Shown here: piece by piece, positions 1 to 12,951 of the stretch | Layout of the letters: each line of letters opens with the position of its first letter | How positions within the stretch are numbered: the stretch's first letter is position 1 | Assembly: GCA_009767595.1 (NCBI GenBank) | Contig: VSDK01016794.1 | Coordinates: forward strand, 59,500-123,499 | Length of the DNA stretch: 64,000 nucleotides | Reading direction: 5' to 3' | From: Symbiodinium kawagutii | Lineage: Eukaryota; Sar; Dinophyceae; Suessiales; Symbiodiniaceae | Notes under the pieces: generated by a model | Database searches by the model: none | Told to the model about the DNA's origin: nothing | Seen by the model: only the letters and a program-made list of their open reading frames with translations | Position numbers and translations under genes: made by a program

Positions 1-135
1 CAAACCCCCATGGGGGCCCCCCCCCCAGCCGCAGCGGCCAGTGAGCCCAACCGGCCACGCGGGCCCGTGCCAGGGCCCAACGGGCCCGGGCGTGGCGCAG
101 CCAAAGCAGCTGCAACGGGTGCCTCGGGCAGCAAC
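1..135. other. GC-rich left edge of the window
   Basis: The first bases are much richer in G and C than what follows, with runs of C and repeated GGGCCC-like words. No open frame is recognisable. It may be the end of a feature that lies mostly outside the window. Confidence 0.4.
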
Positions 136-258
136 GGGTGACGCATGTGTGGTGCTTGATGATGGCTGATGATGGGGATCGATGATGGCTTAATGATGGT
201 TCAAAAATAGTTTCATGATGGTATAGAGATGGTCTAATGATGGTTTAAAGATGGTCTA

Positions 259-368
259 ATGATGGGCTAAAGATGGTTTGATGATGGGCTAAAGATGGTT
301 TGATGATGGGCTAAAGATGGTTTGATGATGGGCTAAAGATGGTTTGATGATGGGCTAAAGATGGTTTA
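259..368. repeat. 22 bp minisatellite, five copies
   Basis: The unit ATGATGGGCTAAAGATGG plus TTTG is repeated five times head to tail. Degenerate relatives of the unit (GATGGTTTAA, GATGGTCTAA) extend on both sides from about 170 to 420, so the array probably grew from a longer diffuse ATGATGG-rich tract. Confidence 0.9.
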
Positions 369-429
369 ATGATAGGTTTATGATGGTAGATGGTAGATGA
401 CGGTTTCATTTTCGTTTAATGATGGTTAC

Positions 430-2400
430 TGACCTTTTCGTTGTGGTTGATGCTTCGTCATGGTCGGCGGCACGTAGATCGAGCTGTAGCCCAGAGGCCC
501 AGTCCCTGAGTTCAGAAACTGGTGGTGGATTAGTCATTTGGCCGCAGCCGATTCGTTTGTTGGTGATCAAAAATTACGTAGTTAACTAGTTATAATCTGA
601 ATTGTTTATAAATGATTACAATCATTATTTAGAAGATTAGCGATTACAGTTGTGTGTTTATGCATCATAGTCATAGTTGATAGTGAGCCATCATCATTGC
701 CTGCCATGATGATTGTTACTTTTAGTTGGCATCTGTTAAGTTTCTGTTCTGGTTGGCCAACCACCGCGGTGTCTTCCCACAAGAGTCGCTCAATTGCAAA
801 ACATTCCAGTTGGTTCTGAGGCATTGTAGTTGCTGACTACTGCAATCAATTCTTATAAACCACCACAGCGACTTCTTATCCACTTTACAAAACCGTTAGC
901 TGCTAATTAACCATTCCTACAAAGACCGGTACCTGCTCATAAACCATTCTTATGAGCGTCGATAGTTGCTCATCAACCATTCTTACAAAACATGGTAGCT
1001 GCCTAGAAATTCTTCAAACCATCACTGCCAGACCTCACACGAGACATGTGCCAGGTTCCAGGCACAGTGCGAGGCTCGCTGGCAGCTGAGCAACTCTCTC
1101 AATGAGAAATGTGAAGAGAACAGCCATTGGGAGTATGGTCAAGAACAGTTCCTACTGGTTGATAGTGGTTGACTAGGAATGGTTAACAGTGGTTTCTTGT
1201 AGTGGTTAAGGATGATTAAATATACAGTTGAGAAAAGTGAACCGTTGGTAATCTGATATATAGGTATATATAGGAATGCAAAATATAAAGATTGGTGATC
1301 CAATGTAGCAACGCAAAATCACCACACTTTACGGAGAACCCCTGGAAGACCATCAATAGTTGGTGGCAATAATGGTTGATAATGGTTCAGAATTCCGAAT
1401 GGTTAACAAGTGGCTGCTGATTGGTCTATGATAGGTTAATAAGTGGTAAATGATTGATCAATGATAGCTTGATGAATGAGATGAGTCCATGATGGGTAGC
1501 AACAGTTGATACTGGTCACTTAATAGTCTAGTTACTGCTAGGCAATGACGGAACATAATGGTTAATGGTATTGGTCATAATGAATACCGTTTAAGAATAG
1601 CATTTCACGATGAACAGGTATTAAATTTCGCTATGCTAAAAAAGTGGTTAACGATAGTGGTGAACAATTCTGAATGGTGGTTGATGTGGGATGCGACTGG
1701 TGTGCCCGCTGTTTGGTGATAATGAATGTGTCCATCCTTTGCTTTTCCCAGGATAATGCTCGATTTGGGGTGATAATAGTCTAGTGGTTGGAAATTTCTT
1801 TTGCATTCTTCCCATTTCTTGGGATGTCAAGTGGTTGCCCATATCTTGTTGGTCACTGTGCCTACTCGCTTCGCCAGGCTACCATACCATGCCACCAAAC
1901 GCTGCTCGGATGATCTTGGAGGATAAGGAAGGGGGTTCTTCATGGGCTGTGTCCACTCAGAGGTGTCAGTTGCATCCTGGGGAACTGCCAGTTTTCCTCG
2001 TTTGTTTGGGATATAGCTATCAAGTAACGTAGCTGCACTCCAAAATACTGGGCCGTTACAAGACTCCAGTTAACAGTGCATGCTTTTTACTTTCGGCCAA
2101 GCAGCAGTGAAATTTGACATCTACGAGCCTGTACCATCACCTCCGCATCATCTACGTTCTGCTAAACTAACTTGGAAGCTAAAATCAACAGTTTTAAAAG
2201 TTAAACAATCTTTTAGATTGCGGACTTTCCATGTCCAGATTAGTCTACCAGAGTGTACCATCGCTTTGTTTGCAAGTCACACATTGCATTCCTCGTCTTT
2301 CCACCTGGTTGCTGAGCCTGTCACTAGCGGCACCGCTACTCGCTGCTATGCCCAAGGCTGGATTTCCCGTTTACCGAATGCAAACACAGCAGGCTGGGGA
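430..2400. other. Gene-free AT-leaning DNA
   Basis: The tract is dominated by scattered TGGTTAA and AACCAT words. The open frames in it are short, show no domain signature and overlap on both strands. I see no gene here. Confidence 0.5.
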
Positions 2401-2541
2401 AGTTGAGCTACTTGGATGACCATCCCACTTAGTAACCATGGTTAGTAACTGCTCTAAGTGGCTTATATCCTTGGCAAATAGGATATAACCATGGGTTACT
2501 AACCAGTTTGTAAGTGGGATGATCATCCAAGTAGGTCAAGC
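2401..2541. repeat. Fold-back element of 141 bp
   Basis: The ends are inverted repeats of about 31 bp: AGCTACTTGGATGA near 2406 reads back on the other strand at 2511-2541 with few mismatches. The inner arms (CCATGGTTAGTAAC against GGGTTACTAACC) are also complementary, so the whole segment can form one long hairpin. No coding capacity. It resembles a MITE; I see no second copy in the window. Confidence 0.7.
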
Positions 2542-4141
2542 TGTCTTCATGGTAGTAGTCTGAAACTGGAAGAGGCTTGATACATCTGAGACCGTCAATA
2601 TTCGTATTGTACGTTGCATGGACAATCCCTCCAGCATACCCTGGCCCATCTTGTTGACGTCTTCCAACATCATCAAACTTGGTGCTTTGTGAGACACATG
2701 GACATGTGAGTCATCATGGCTGCCGCAAAAAGCGCACAGGGTACCTAAGCTGCGTATTGGGTTTGATCATGTTTGGACGTAAATCAAATGCAAGATGAGG
2801 TGGCATATGTAAACCTTAAAATCCTACTCAGGCCCTAAACCCGAAAACCCTAAAGATATACTATGAATGTATTGCTTTGCGGTGGTGGGAGTTTGACGTT
2901 CTTTATCAACAAATATCTCACAAGATATCTTATAGGACACGCCCACAAGATCCCCCCCAAAATTTCTCAGAAGATATCCTATAAGATATGCTATAAGACC
3001 CCACAAGGTGCTCGTGAGCGCACCGCGTGGAATATTTATTTTTTTATTTATCTATTTATCTATTTGTTTATTTACAGTACGCATATTGATATTTATATGT
3101 GTATATGTGTACATTTATATTTATATTCATACATGTGTATACGCATAGTATACATATGCATTGCCTGTCCCAGCCATTATGATGAGGGAATACAAACCTA
3201 CTCCAGTGGCTGCGATGAATTGGCTGTAAGGGCAGACAGACCTCATGGGATGCAACACCCATCGTTGTACTTGTTTAGCTACATGAAAAGTGATAGATCA
3301 TGGTAGATTCATATGAAGAAACCATGGTCAACCATGCTCAATAGTGGTTAATTGTGGTTCCTGAGGATTTATTACCAACCAAGCAAAATGATATTAAACA
3401 TCCAAAAGCAGGATTAGATGAACATCCCAACAGCTCTACTAGTTTGGCAATTTGGACGATGTGAACAGCTGGGGCACAGGGTACCCGCCGCCATTCTAAG
3501 AAGCCACGGTTGATCTGGCGGTTTGTTCACGAGAGATCAATTACTAGCAAGCCCCATGTCTTTGATGGCAAATCATCACCCATCTACGGTCAATACTTGG
3601 TGCAAAATGAACAAATATATGGTAACAATCAAATCATTGCCACCAAATGGCAATATCTTAATCACCAAATCATCACCTATTTGATGCTGCACAAGAGATT
3701 GCCATTTGGTACTTGTTCTCGTCAGCCAGGAAACCCGCAGCACGATGAATTGAGCGGCTTCATCACTGCATTACTAGCCCATCTGACAACCAACGGACCC
3801 ACCAAGCCAACCAAGCCGACCAACCCACCAATCCACTAACCCGCCAGCCGCAGGTAGTTCCTGTGGCCAAGGTGCCTGGGAGATAGCCGATACGCGGCAG
3901 GTGGATGCACGAGTTGAGTCAAATAATTTGGGCACTGGCAGATATACTGGTTCAATACTTTGGCTAAGATTGGCCAATGATTGATCTGTGTGTGCGTTTT
4001 GGGATTCCTTTTGAATTGATCATTGCTGATGTAAGATGCCCAACAACTGTCATATGCTATTTTGAGAATGTTTAATAAGATTTAGTAAGTTTGTCGAACG
4101 CTATCTTGAGAATGTTAAGATAATATAAGACTTATTAAGTT
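2542..4141. other. No gene recognised
   Basis: The stretch contains a T- and TA-rich segment at 3030-3150 (TTTATCTATTTATC words) and otherwise unique AT-leaning sequence. Open frames of up to 147 codons here are low-complexity and have no recognisable domain. Confidence 0.4.
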
Positions 4142-4203
4142 ACTACTATTGCTGGTGAACTTATCCCCCATGGTTGGTTAATATTGACCCAGCTCGCCAT
4201 ATG
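4142..4203 (+). mobile_element. MITE-A, right half only
   Basis: The segment matches the right half of the MITE-A family, ending TTGACCCAGCTCGCCAT. The left terminal repeat is missing, so this is a truncated copy. Confidence 0.6.
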
Positions 4204-4960
4204 AAGTTCGTACTATGCTCATGTGGTGGCACCAGCCGGGTTGCTCACCACCATTGGGAACCAACGTGCGGGTCCCGACCAAGTCTTAGGGCCGTTTGCT
4301 GAGTAGCGCATGGGAGACCCGTTGCGGTGCTTTGGATTCCGCAGGTGGCAGGTGGTGGTTTCTGAAAGGAGGGAAGCCCAAAAATGGTGGGCTTACTATG
4401 GTTTAGAACCCCGAAAATGGTGGGTTTACTATCCCAAAAATGAGGAAGGTACTGTGGTTTACTATTCTAAACGACAGTTAATAGTTGGTTGATTGTTAAA
4501 ATAGTGCAACTCATTGAGATAGACAAGTCATGGCTGTGGCGGCCACACAAGAGGCCCGAGCCCAGACGTGTTGACGGCTTGATGATGTGTGATGATTGCG
4601 GGCGTGTCAATATCCCTAGGGGTACAACATTCCGGGATGCCCGCAGGCATGATAAACTTGACAGCACTAGGCATAATTGCGAAGAATCATATAGAATCAT
4701 CATTATCAAGCAACAAACATCACTAAGAATGTTTGGCGATCATTCAACAAACCATTAATGAAGCCATTGAACACGTTGAAATAATCATTAGCCATTAACA
4801 CTATAAACGATCATTAGCCATTAGCCTCCATTCAGATCCATTAAGCGCTACTGACTTTCATGAACCATCATTGGCTATCATTCAACACTATTTGTTCCTG
4901 ACTGTTGTTGGTTAGTGTTCCCTCTGCCAGTCATGATCAATCCCGGTAATTGCCCACATA

Positions 4961-5066
4961 TGATATGTGGTTTGCTTTAGATGGGGGACCCCCAAGATGG
5001 TTGGTTCATCATTATACTGCAGTGGATGTTTTGGGGCTACCGCTATGGCTTGAGAAACCACATATG
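4961..5066 (+). mobile_element. MITE-B, diverged copy
   Basis: Termini ATATGTGGTTT and AAACCACATATG are inverted, and the interior keeps GGGGGACCCCCAAGATGG and the TGGTTGGTT core word of the family. It is more diverged than most other copies. Confidence 0.6.
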
Positions 5067-6705
5067 TTTAACTATATTTACAACATATAAATCCTTGTTT
5101 TTCACCATCACCCATCAACCGACATCAGTCAATATTGACCATCATCAACGACAGGCATCAAGTGTATTGAATCAGCAGTCGTGAGTCGTCATTGATAATC
5201 AAAAAGTATTAACAGTCAAGAACCATCATGAAACCATCAAACAACCTTCTTTTACCATCAACCATCAATTTAGCATCAAGTGACCATCAATAAACTTTCA
5301 TAAAACCCATCAACAAACCCTCATTCACCACGTATTTACCATCCATTGACCGTCCATTGACCATGAATTTACCACCAATAAACCACCGTTAAAAATCACC
5401 GACTCACCGACTCGAGGCGGCGCGATGACGAGTTGACAGTTGGACCGGGAGGGCGGGGTAACCACGAGTTCGCCTCGCCGGTGAGCCGCAGTAACGGGGT
5501 TAGTAATCAGCTACCGACTCTAAGGCGATGAAGTCAATCAAACGCCAATATGATTGGTTTATAAGTTTTCGGGCTTCCAATATAACTATTAGGTATATAG
5601 TTATGGTATTGATTTCCAATATGGTTATAATCCAACTTAGAGAAGTCCAATCAGCTTTTCGGGCTTCTACTTATAGGGTTTATACTTATAGGGCTTATAG
5701 TTATGGGGGTTAGCAACCAGATGCTGCCTTAGGGAACCATGGGAAGGAGTGCTGGTAAAGCTGCTGGCTGTTTTGCTGGAGAACTAGAATGCTGGAGCAT
5801 TATTGCAAGAAATGCATCCTTACATGATGCAACACAGGTCATTACCATTGATTCGGCGATGTGTTTGAAGCTACGAAGCATGATCACCGTGAATTGTGGT
5901 TGATGATGCTATGAAAGCTATCTTAATGCTATTGACTAACATTGGTTCCTTGGTTCATACTGCCTGATGGTCAACAACAAGGCCTCTGGCCAAGAATGAT
6001 CCCTAGCTCGACTGCAAAAACAGCACTGATAGCAACAACGGAGGACGCTCACCATGGATTGTTTGACGAAAATCACAGGGGAGCACACCATTAGGGGTGT
6101 GTTGGCCGGCTGACATGTTAGGATTATCAAACCATATCAGTGAAGTACTAGATATAGTACTTCATAGTACTAGTTCACAGTATTTCGCCTTCATGCGCCG
6201 TGGCCGCGCTCCACCCAGTTCACATGGTGGCACATGGGGACAATGGGTAGGTATTTGTGATGAAAACTCCGCGGGAGAGCGTGTTGAAGAAACCGTTGGT
6301 CCGGCAAGAGATACTGGGGTGACTTATTGAAAGCCTGCAGTGATTGCAGTGGGTGACCGTGTGCCATTCAGGTGGGTCATGTCAAGGGGGGTACGAAAGG
6401 TCGAAGGCTCGTGACGTTTATTGTGAGAACGTGGGTTGGACGTAACGTCAGCATGTTTCGCTTCTAAGCTTTGGCACATGGATCGAACAAATTCAGTACA
6501 CGATCTGATAAAGATTGCATTACATTTAGTGCTAGGTAGCAACCTGTTGCTTAATCGGCTGTTGTTCATTAACCAGTTGCTTGTATAGATATGTATCAAC
6601 CACCAGGTATACTTCATATACTAATGGTTAAGCATAGACTCTTATTCAGTGATACTGATTTTCTTTGTTTATACCTATTGATGATACAAGATTACATGTG
6701 ATTAC
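5067..6705. other. No gene recognised
   Basis: CATCAA/CCATCA-rich DNA occupies 5100-5400, with an isolated GC-rich patch at 5400-5480. Two adjacent tracts at 5640-5710 repeat the words GGGCTT and TTATAGGG. No convincing exon was seen. Confidence 0.4.
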
Positions 6706-6816
6706 GTATGGGAGTTTCTCAAAATAGGAGAACCCCGAAATCATCCAGTGTATTGACCATTTACAATAACCAACCATCCATTTTGGGGTGCCCTATTTTG
6801 AGAAACCACCGTATAT
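6706..6816 (+). mobile_element. MITE-B copy
   Basis: GTTTCTCAAAATAGG at the left and CCTATTTTGAGAAACC at the right form the terminal inverted repeat. The interior is in the reverse orientation (AAATCATCCA first, CAACCATCCATTTT last) relative to the copy at 54118. Confidence 0.85.
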
Positions 6817-7081
6817 ATTAGCTGTTTAACCATTTTTGTTACTTATTATTCCTGATTAACCATTATTGTTGGTGACTATCCCCTGTTATTACCCCTTATA
6901 ATCCCCCTTCAATTTCATTAATCCCCATTATCAACCCCTATTATTAACCCTTACAATCTCCCTACAAACCCTTCCCTGCCGTGGCTAATCATCGCCTCTT
7001 CATCTCCGCGGTGATGTTCACAGAGATCCTAAGAGAGCCCGGTGGATGGTGAACATGGACAAATGTTGACCCCGGATGAAG

Positions 7082-7441
7082 CTAAAGCCCCGGTTGATTC
7101 GACTCGGCACTTCTAGGCGAGTCGAACTGCTTGGATTTCTAGGTGGACTTGATGTTAACCTAAGGGTTTATGTCAGAATTCCATAGGTTTATGGTGGTTA
7201 ATCAGGGGTAAAATTCCATAGGTTTATGTTAAAATTCCATTTCAAACTGGTTTATGCTAAAATTCCATAGGTTTATGGTGGTTCATCAGGGTTCGAGCCA
7301 TTGGCTAGGGGATAATCATGAAGAACCATGGTGAATTCCACAGGTTGATTCATTGGGAGGGTGACCATTTTAAGGGGAAACCAAGGCTTTTAGGGGATAC
7401 CCCACTGTTAATCAACCAGGGGTTTATTAATCCTGGGTTAA
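7082..7441 (-). repeat. R4 repeat, expanded copy
   Basis: This is an inverted relative of 25733-25990. Both share GGTGGACTTGATGTTAAC, the word CCATAGGTTTATGG, GGGGATACCCC and AATCAACCAGGGG. The sequence AAAATTCCATAGGTTTATG is repeated three times inside this copy, which makes it longer. Confidence 0.65.
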
Positions 7442-7831
7442 CATTAATCCCAATGATTGGTTGATATGGATTGATATGATCATATGAGGTTCAACAGAGC
7501 CATGGTGGTACCAATCATCCAAGTTCGGAACCATTATTTGCTTTTTTAGGGCTTGTAACTTTAACCGTTGACAATAGTTAATCCATGTGAATCGTAGGAG
7601 ATCATAACCAACAATAGTAGGGGTTATGATCATTATTTGGTTGGTTGTTTGATTGACATGTGTTACCTTCCCCAGTATTTGACAATGATTGGTTGATTGA
7701 CGAATGTTCTTCATACGGCTTATAACCACGAACCAGATATTTTGTTTGCGCGCCTCATTTCCCATAGATTTATCATCATCAACTGTAGATTGAACCATCA
7801 TGGAGCATATGCAAGGACAACCCCAAAGTCT

Positions 7832-7955
7832 ATATGGCAGTGGGTGAAAACCCTGTACCCCTGGTTCCCCATCATTAACCATTATTTTCCCTATAGTTTG
7901 TTGGTTATTATCCCCCATTAGTTGGTTGATTAAGAGCTTGACCCATAGCCATATG
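7832..7955 (+). mobile_element. MITE-A copy
   Basis: ATGGCAGTGGGTGAAAACCC at the left and GACCCATAGCCATAT at the right are the imperfect inverted termini. The interior has the family words CCCCTGGTTCCCC, ATTAACCATT and TAGTTGGTTG. It has no coding capacity. Confidence 0.85.
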
Positions 7956-7959
7956 AATA

Positions 7960-8500
7960 CCTTCCTGAACAATCCCCACCTGAACCCTGAATCGAAGGAC
8001 TCGCCAATGCCTCCAATGGCCCGCTCACCGAGCATTTTGCGCTTGTGTTGGTATGTCGAACACGGCGATACAGATGTATCCATTACTTGCCTTGCCGGAT
8101 ACAGAGTTTTCAATATATGAGATATCTACATGTTTGCAATTATAGCTCATTTCACTGCGATCCCACAGCAATGAACAAAATATGTTTTTGACTGGGAGTG
8201 TGTGATCGGCGATCACGCTGTAAATACCACACAGGCGAAAAGAAGCTCCAATTGGGGAAATACCCCCATTGGCGATGCCCAATGCCCGAAGTGATACCAT
8301 TTTGCGCAAAAAAAACTTGCAGCTTTCGAAGCCGCATCTTGCCTTTGACTCCTGCAATCCAATGGGAGATCTCAATAAACTTAATTCGATCCCGCTGTTC
8401 AGAAACTACGAACAAATCGAATGGCCAATGGCTGCTGTGATTTTCCCATGGATGGGAGACTGGATGGCAGGACCAACGGCGTTGGCTATAGTTCAGTGAA
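7960..8500 (-). pseudogene. Possible decayed coding segment
   Basis: Two overlapping minus frames here (about 8152-8604 and 8025-8375) have protein-like composition and seem to continue each other across a frame change near 8300. No domain is recognised and no splice pair joins them cleanly. It could be an old exon set or chance open frames in a less AT-rich patch. Confidence 0.2.
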
Positions 8501-8697
8501 ACTTTCTTACCTATGAGTGGGTCAGGGCTTGTGATCAACCACAATATGCATGACAATGATGCTACTGCCAGGGGTTGGTGTTGCGTTCGTCTTAGACAAA
8601 TCAAAGGCCTTATCTAGGTTCAAGACCTAAAATGGTTGGTTGTCGAATTGTAGGTCCAGAAACAGAAACAATCATTGGAATTGGATGAAACAGAATC

Positions 8698-8822
8698 ATG
8701 TGGCTGTGGGACAAAACCCCGTAGGCCTGGTTCCCCCATCATTAACCATTGTTCTCTCCATTATTGTTGGTTATTAACCACCATTAGTTGGTTGGTTAAC
8801 TACTTGACCCAGCTCGCCATGT
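8698..8822 (+). mobile_element. MITE-A copy
   Basis: Left end TGGCTGTGGGACAAAACCCC, right end CTTGACCCAGCTCGCCAT. The right terminus uses the CAGCTCGCCAT variant also seen near 4200 and 24355, so it belongs to a subfamily. Confidence 0.8.
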
Positions 8823-9801
8823 GTTGTTCAATCATTGGAACTTGTTCAAAATCATCGAATTTTGTTGAATGAGCCCCTGGAGCTTGAGAGGTGAGACTGC
8901 TCATCGGCTGGTTCCAATCATGGATTACTTCAGCAGCTCAACCAGGAGGTTTTTCTCCCCTTAGTCGAGTGTTCTAAGGTCGTGAAGTGGACCTTATAAG
9001 CACCTCAGTTCACAGCCGACATTTCATTTATTGAAGCATCCTTCAACAAATCTACTTGTTGTACCTTGTGCAACTTCAAGTGTGTACGAATTGCATGGCT
9101 AGCTCTGGTGGGCACCCTGGCAAGTACTCAATTCGTTTTGGGTGTTCAAATTCAACAACCCATAGCCGATATAGGCTATGTCTTCAAAAACGAAGGATCA
9201 GTGTGAGTAAGCTGCGAGGATTACAACTGTAGGGTGAGCCTGGCTACGGTGCGATATGGATATGGTTCGATTGCAGAGCCAAAATGAAAGGACGATTCTA
9301 GAAGAACATGACCAGGAACAATATGGGATGCTATTGCGTAGCCTAGGATGTTGGCTGACCATGTTGCCGGTTCATTCTGATTCTCCACCGGTTCATGTGC
9401 TACTGCCTCCGGGCAAGTTTTCCTGCTGGGCTGTCCACTGCTCCCAACAGCTTTGCCGCTGCCTTTGGGGCTAGCATCAAACAGATTCGAAGTCGATGGC
9501 TAGCACAGTGGGTGTGTTGGTGAACCCATGCAAACACTGGCCATCACTATGTTAACTTTAATGTGATATTCGCAATCAATCCTGATTACTGAGTACTGAT
9601 TGCAACGCTTCTCATGAGATCTTAAAGTTATTTGTTCCTGGGTGTACCTCACATTGAAGTTGCAATCACATGGAAAACCATGGCAGAACTGCAGGTTGAG
9701 CACCTTATTTGCGTAGCTCAACATGACCTCTGAATCAGGTGTCCTCAACGAATGAACATATTTTGAGATGCTTGCGGGGTTGCCCCCCATTAACGGACAT
9801 T
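8823..9801. other. No gene recognised
   Basis: Unique sequence without repeats or a persuasive exon. One 72-codon frame at 9256-9474 lacks any recognisable domain. Confidence 0.4.
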
Positions 9802-9919
9802 ATATGGCAGTGGGTCAAAAACCTGTACCCCTGGTTCCCCTATCATTAACCATTGTTTTCCCTACTATTGTTGGTTATTTTCCCTTTATTGGTTGGTTAG
9901 TATTGACCCATAGCCATAT
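9802..9919 (+). mobile_element. MITE-A copy
   Basis: Left end ATATGGCAGTGGGTCAAAAA, right end ATTGACCCATAGCCATAT. The interior agrees closely with the copy at 7832-7955. Confidence 0.85.
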
Positions 9920-11640
9920 CTTCCCAGGCAAACCATTGGTTCTGGGGTACTGCATGAGCTTCTCTACAGCTCGTGGCGACGACCCTCACCATGGAAAGAC
10001 CGACATCATGGTGCAACAAACGTCGTTTTCTCCTTGTTTCAATCCCCAGTTGATAGAGGGGCATCCACCGAAAGTCATGACTATTATTGGTACTCTACTA
10101 AGTTGGGTACCCCCTAGTGAATAGACCAGGGTTTATTCATCTCTATTCATCTTGGCCGAGAGATCAGATCTTTAGGAAGTGAAAAAACATGGAAATGCTG
10201 CATCAGACGTCACAACTTGCGGCATGACCACGCAGCTCATGGATGTGTCTGACATCCGCTTCACACAGGCCCCGGGGGACCCAGGGGGACCCAGGGGCCC
10301 GGGTGCAAGCCTCAACCTTTGGGGACCAGCTGGGAGAGAGAATTGATTTCAGTGAATTCATCCATTTTGTCATATGAATTTATATATTATGATGACCACC
10401 ATCAGGTGTCAATGTACATTTGATGTACATATGAATGATATGATGAATATATATAATATATGTGTATATATTTATATGATTTTATATGTGTGTATAGAGT
10501 GTTGTTGGGACTTCTGTAGAAACCAAAGGATTTTCTAGGAGACTTTGATCACACTGTCATTAACTCTTTGATGCTGCAAGTGGATCTGGGCTATGCTTGA
10601 AGAGGAATTCGGTCACAATTTCTTCCTAGACATGTTTGAAGCTGTTTTCCTCTCACGTGTTGAGAGATGACATGTCTAAACACCAAGTTGACCAAATTAG
10701 GTGTCTTGTTGATCAAGTCTTGAAGTTGTTCGAAGTTGTTTTGCAAATGTTGACCACATCTGCCACAGACACCCATAGTGAAGCAAGCAGTAGAGACAGG
10801 AGCACGTCTATGACACGTTCAATGCCAACTCGGAGCCTCATCGTAGAAACCTTCTGGCGGCAGCTGGGAAGATCTAGGGATATGTAGGGAGGATCTTGAT
10901 ATGTCAGGGCGTCTGGTTGATCTCAGGTGTTCTGCTATGGGCACATTTTTCAAGCACTCCACCGCTGGACTCGCGCGCTGGTGGTTCATCGAGATCCTCT
11001 CTTAATGGCAAGACAGGACTAGTTTGTCCTCGGGAGTCTCAAATCGCTAGTGACTTTACTGGTTCAGACAGACAGACCAAGAAGCCAAGCTCCTGTTTTT
11101 AGGATAGCTTGTTGAGAACGAGATTCCACCAGATCTCCCGCCCGATTTCCGTTCGCATCTAGAAGCCTTTCAGCACTTTGGGTACCCTCAATCATCCAAA
11201 GGCGCGATGGTTTCTGGTAGGGAAAGCCACGGGAAGAATCATACCTAATGGTCACAGTCAAAGAATCCCACCGACTCGTCTCATTTTGACACAGCTCGAG
11301 GATGGCGGAACCACGGCGATCACAAGAATAATCATTTCAGTTTCAAGTGATTTCAATCCAATCAATCTGGGATGATCACTTTCAAGCCACAATCAGTTCG
11401 ATGTTTTTCAGCCAAAGCGGAGTTGCTCGAGACGCTTGACCTGTGAGTTTCCCGAAGTAATGGGGTACCAAAGCTCCAACATGCGTCGATTCATTGGCTC
11501 AGTAGCTACGCTTTGGTGAACTAACCTGGTTGCATGGAAAGTCCATTATCAATAGCTAGTTTGCCTAAAAAATGGCCATGGCTAAAAGGCTTCGAGTATT
11601 TCCATACCAGAGGCGAATCTATTGGTAGGTGATGTGGAAG
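9920..11640. other. No gene recognised
   Basis: It contains a short GGGGGACCCA repeat at 10265-10305 and a TATA-rich stretch at 10375-10500. A fragment at 10090-10140 (GGGTACCCCCTAGTG, ACCAGGGTTTATTC) resembles the end of an R4 repeat. No coding gene is supported. Confidence 0.4.
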
Positions 11641-11641
11641 C

Positions 11642-11760
11642 CAGCTGGCTATGGGTCAAAACCCTCTACCCCTGGTTCCCCCATTATTAACCATTGTTCT
11701 CCTGGTTATTGGTCATTATACCTCATTATTGGTTGGTTACTATTGACCCATAGCCAGCTG
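11642..11760 (+). mobile_element. MITE-A copy with perfect 18 bp ends
   Basis: The terminal inverted repeats are perfect over 18 bp: CAGCTGGCTATGGGTCAA at 11642-11659 and its complement at 11743-11760. This makes it the best-preserved end pair of the family and a good reference for its consensus. Confidence 0.9.
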
Positions 11761-11981
11761 AGGATCGAGCAGGCAGCGTTTTAGACCTCATGGAATCGAT
11801 CTTGTCAGGTGCGGAGCTGAGGCATAGCTTCAGCACTTGGGGGTACTTGGATGTGCAGCTGGGAATGTAAGCATGATGATGAACCCTATAAGGTAGCTTA
11901 TAAGCACATATAAGCACTAAAAATTATTTTATTTCGAGTGATCCCCACCATGTCATGTCATCACCGCTTGTTGACTCCACT

Positions 11982-12951
11982 TTTGTCTGACATTCTCTCC
12001 GACATACCTTCTGACATTCTTTCTGACAAATCTTCTGACATTCTCTCTGGCATACCTTTTGACATTCTTTCTGACATCCTTTCTGGCACATCTTCTGACG
12101 TTCTTTCTGACAACTTTCTACTCGCACTTTTTTCTGGCAAATCTTTTGACATTCTCTCTGACATCTCTTCTGACATTCTTGCTGAGATATCTTTTGACAT
12201 CCTTTCTGACATATCTTCTGCCAATCTCTCTGATATTCTCTCTGACATTCTTTCTGGCATATGTTTTGACATTCTTTCTGACATTCTCTCTGACATTCTT
12301 TCTGACATATCTTCTGACGTTCTTTCTGACTCTGACATGTCTTCTGACATATCTTCTGACATTCTCTCTGACATATCTTCTGACATTCTTTCTGACATAT
12401 CTTCTGACATTTCTTCTGACATTCTCTCTGACATTCTTTCTGGCAAATCTTTTGACATTCTTTTTGATTTATATTCTGACATTTCTTCTGACATTCTCTC
12501 TGACATTCTTTCTGGCATATCTTTTGACATTCTTTCTGACATCTCTTCTGACATTCTTTCTGACATTCTCTCTGACATTCTCTCTGACATATCTTCTGAC
12601 ATTCTTTCTGACATATCTTCTGACATTTCTTCTGACATTCTCTCTGACATTCTTTCTGGCAAATCTTTTGACATTCTTTTTGATTTATATTCTGACATTT
12701 CTTCTGACATTCTCTCTGACATTCTCTCTGACATATCTTCTGACATTCTTTCTGACATATCTTCTGACATTTTTGACATTCTATCCTGACATTCTTTCTG
12801 ACATTCTCTCTGACATTTTTTCTGGCATATCTTTTGACATTCTCTCTGACATATCTTCTGACATTCTTTCTGACATATCTTTGGCCATTCTCTCTGACAT
12901 TCTTTCTGACATATCTTTTGACATTCTTTCTGACATCTTTTCTGACATCTT
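11982..12951. repeat. 12 bp minisatellite, about 970 bp
   Basis: Tandem variants of GACATTCTTTCT, GACATATCTTCT and GACATTCTCTCT run continuously, with higher-order repeats such as a block near 12340-12480 that recurs near 12590-12720. Because the unit is a multiple of three, all frames stay open on both strands and give Ser-Asp-Ile-Leu or Met-Ser-Glu-Arg repeats. I treat this as satellite DNA, not a gene. Confidence 0.9.
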
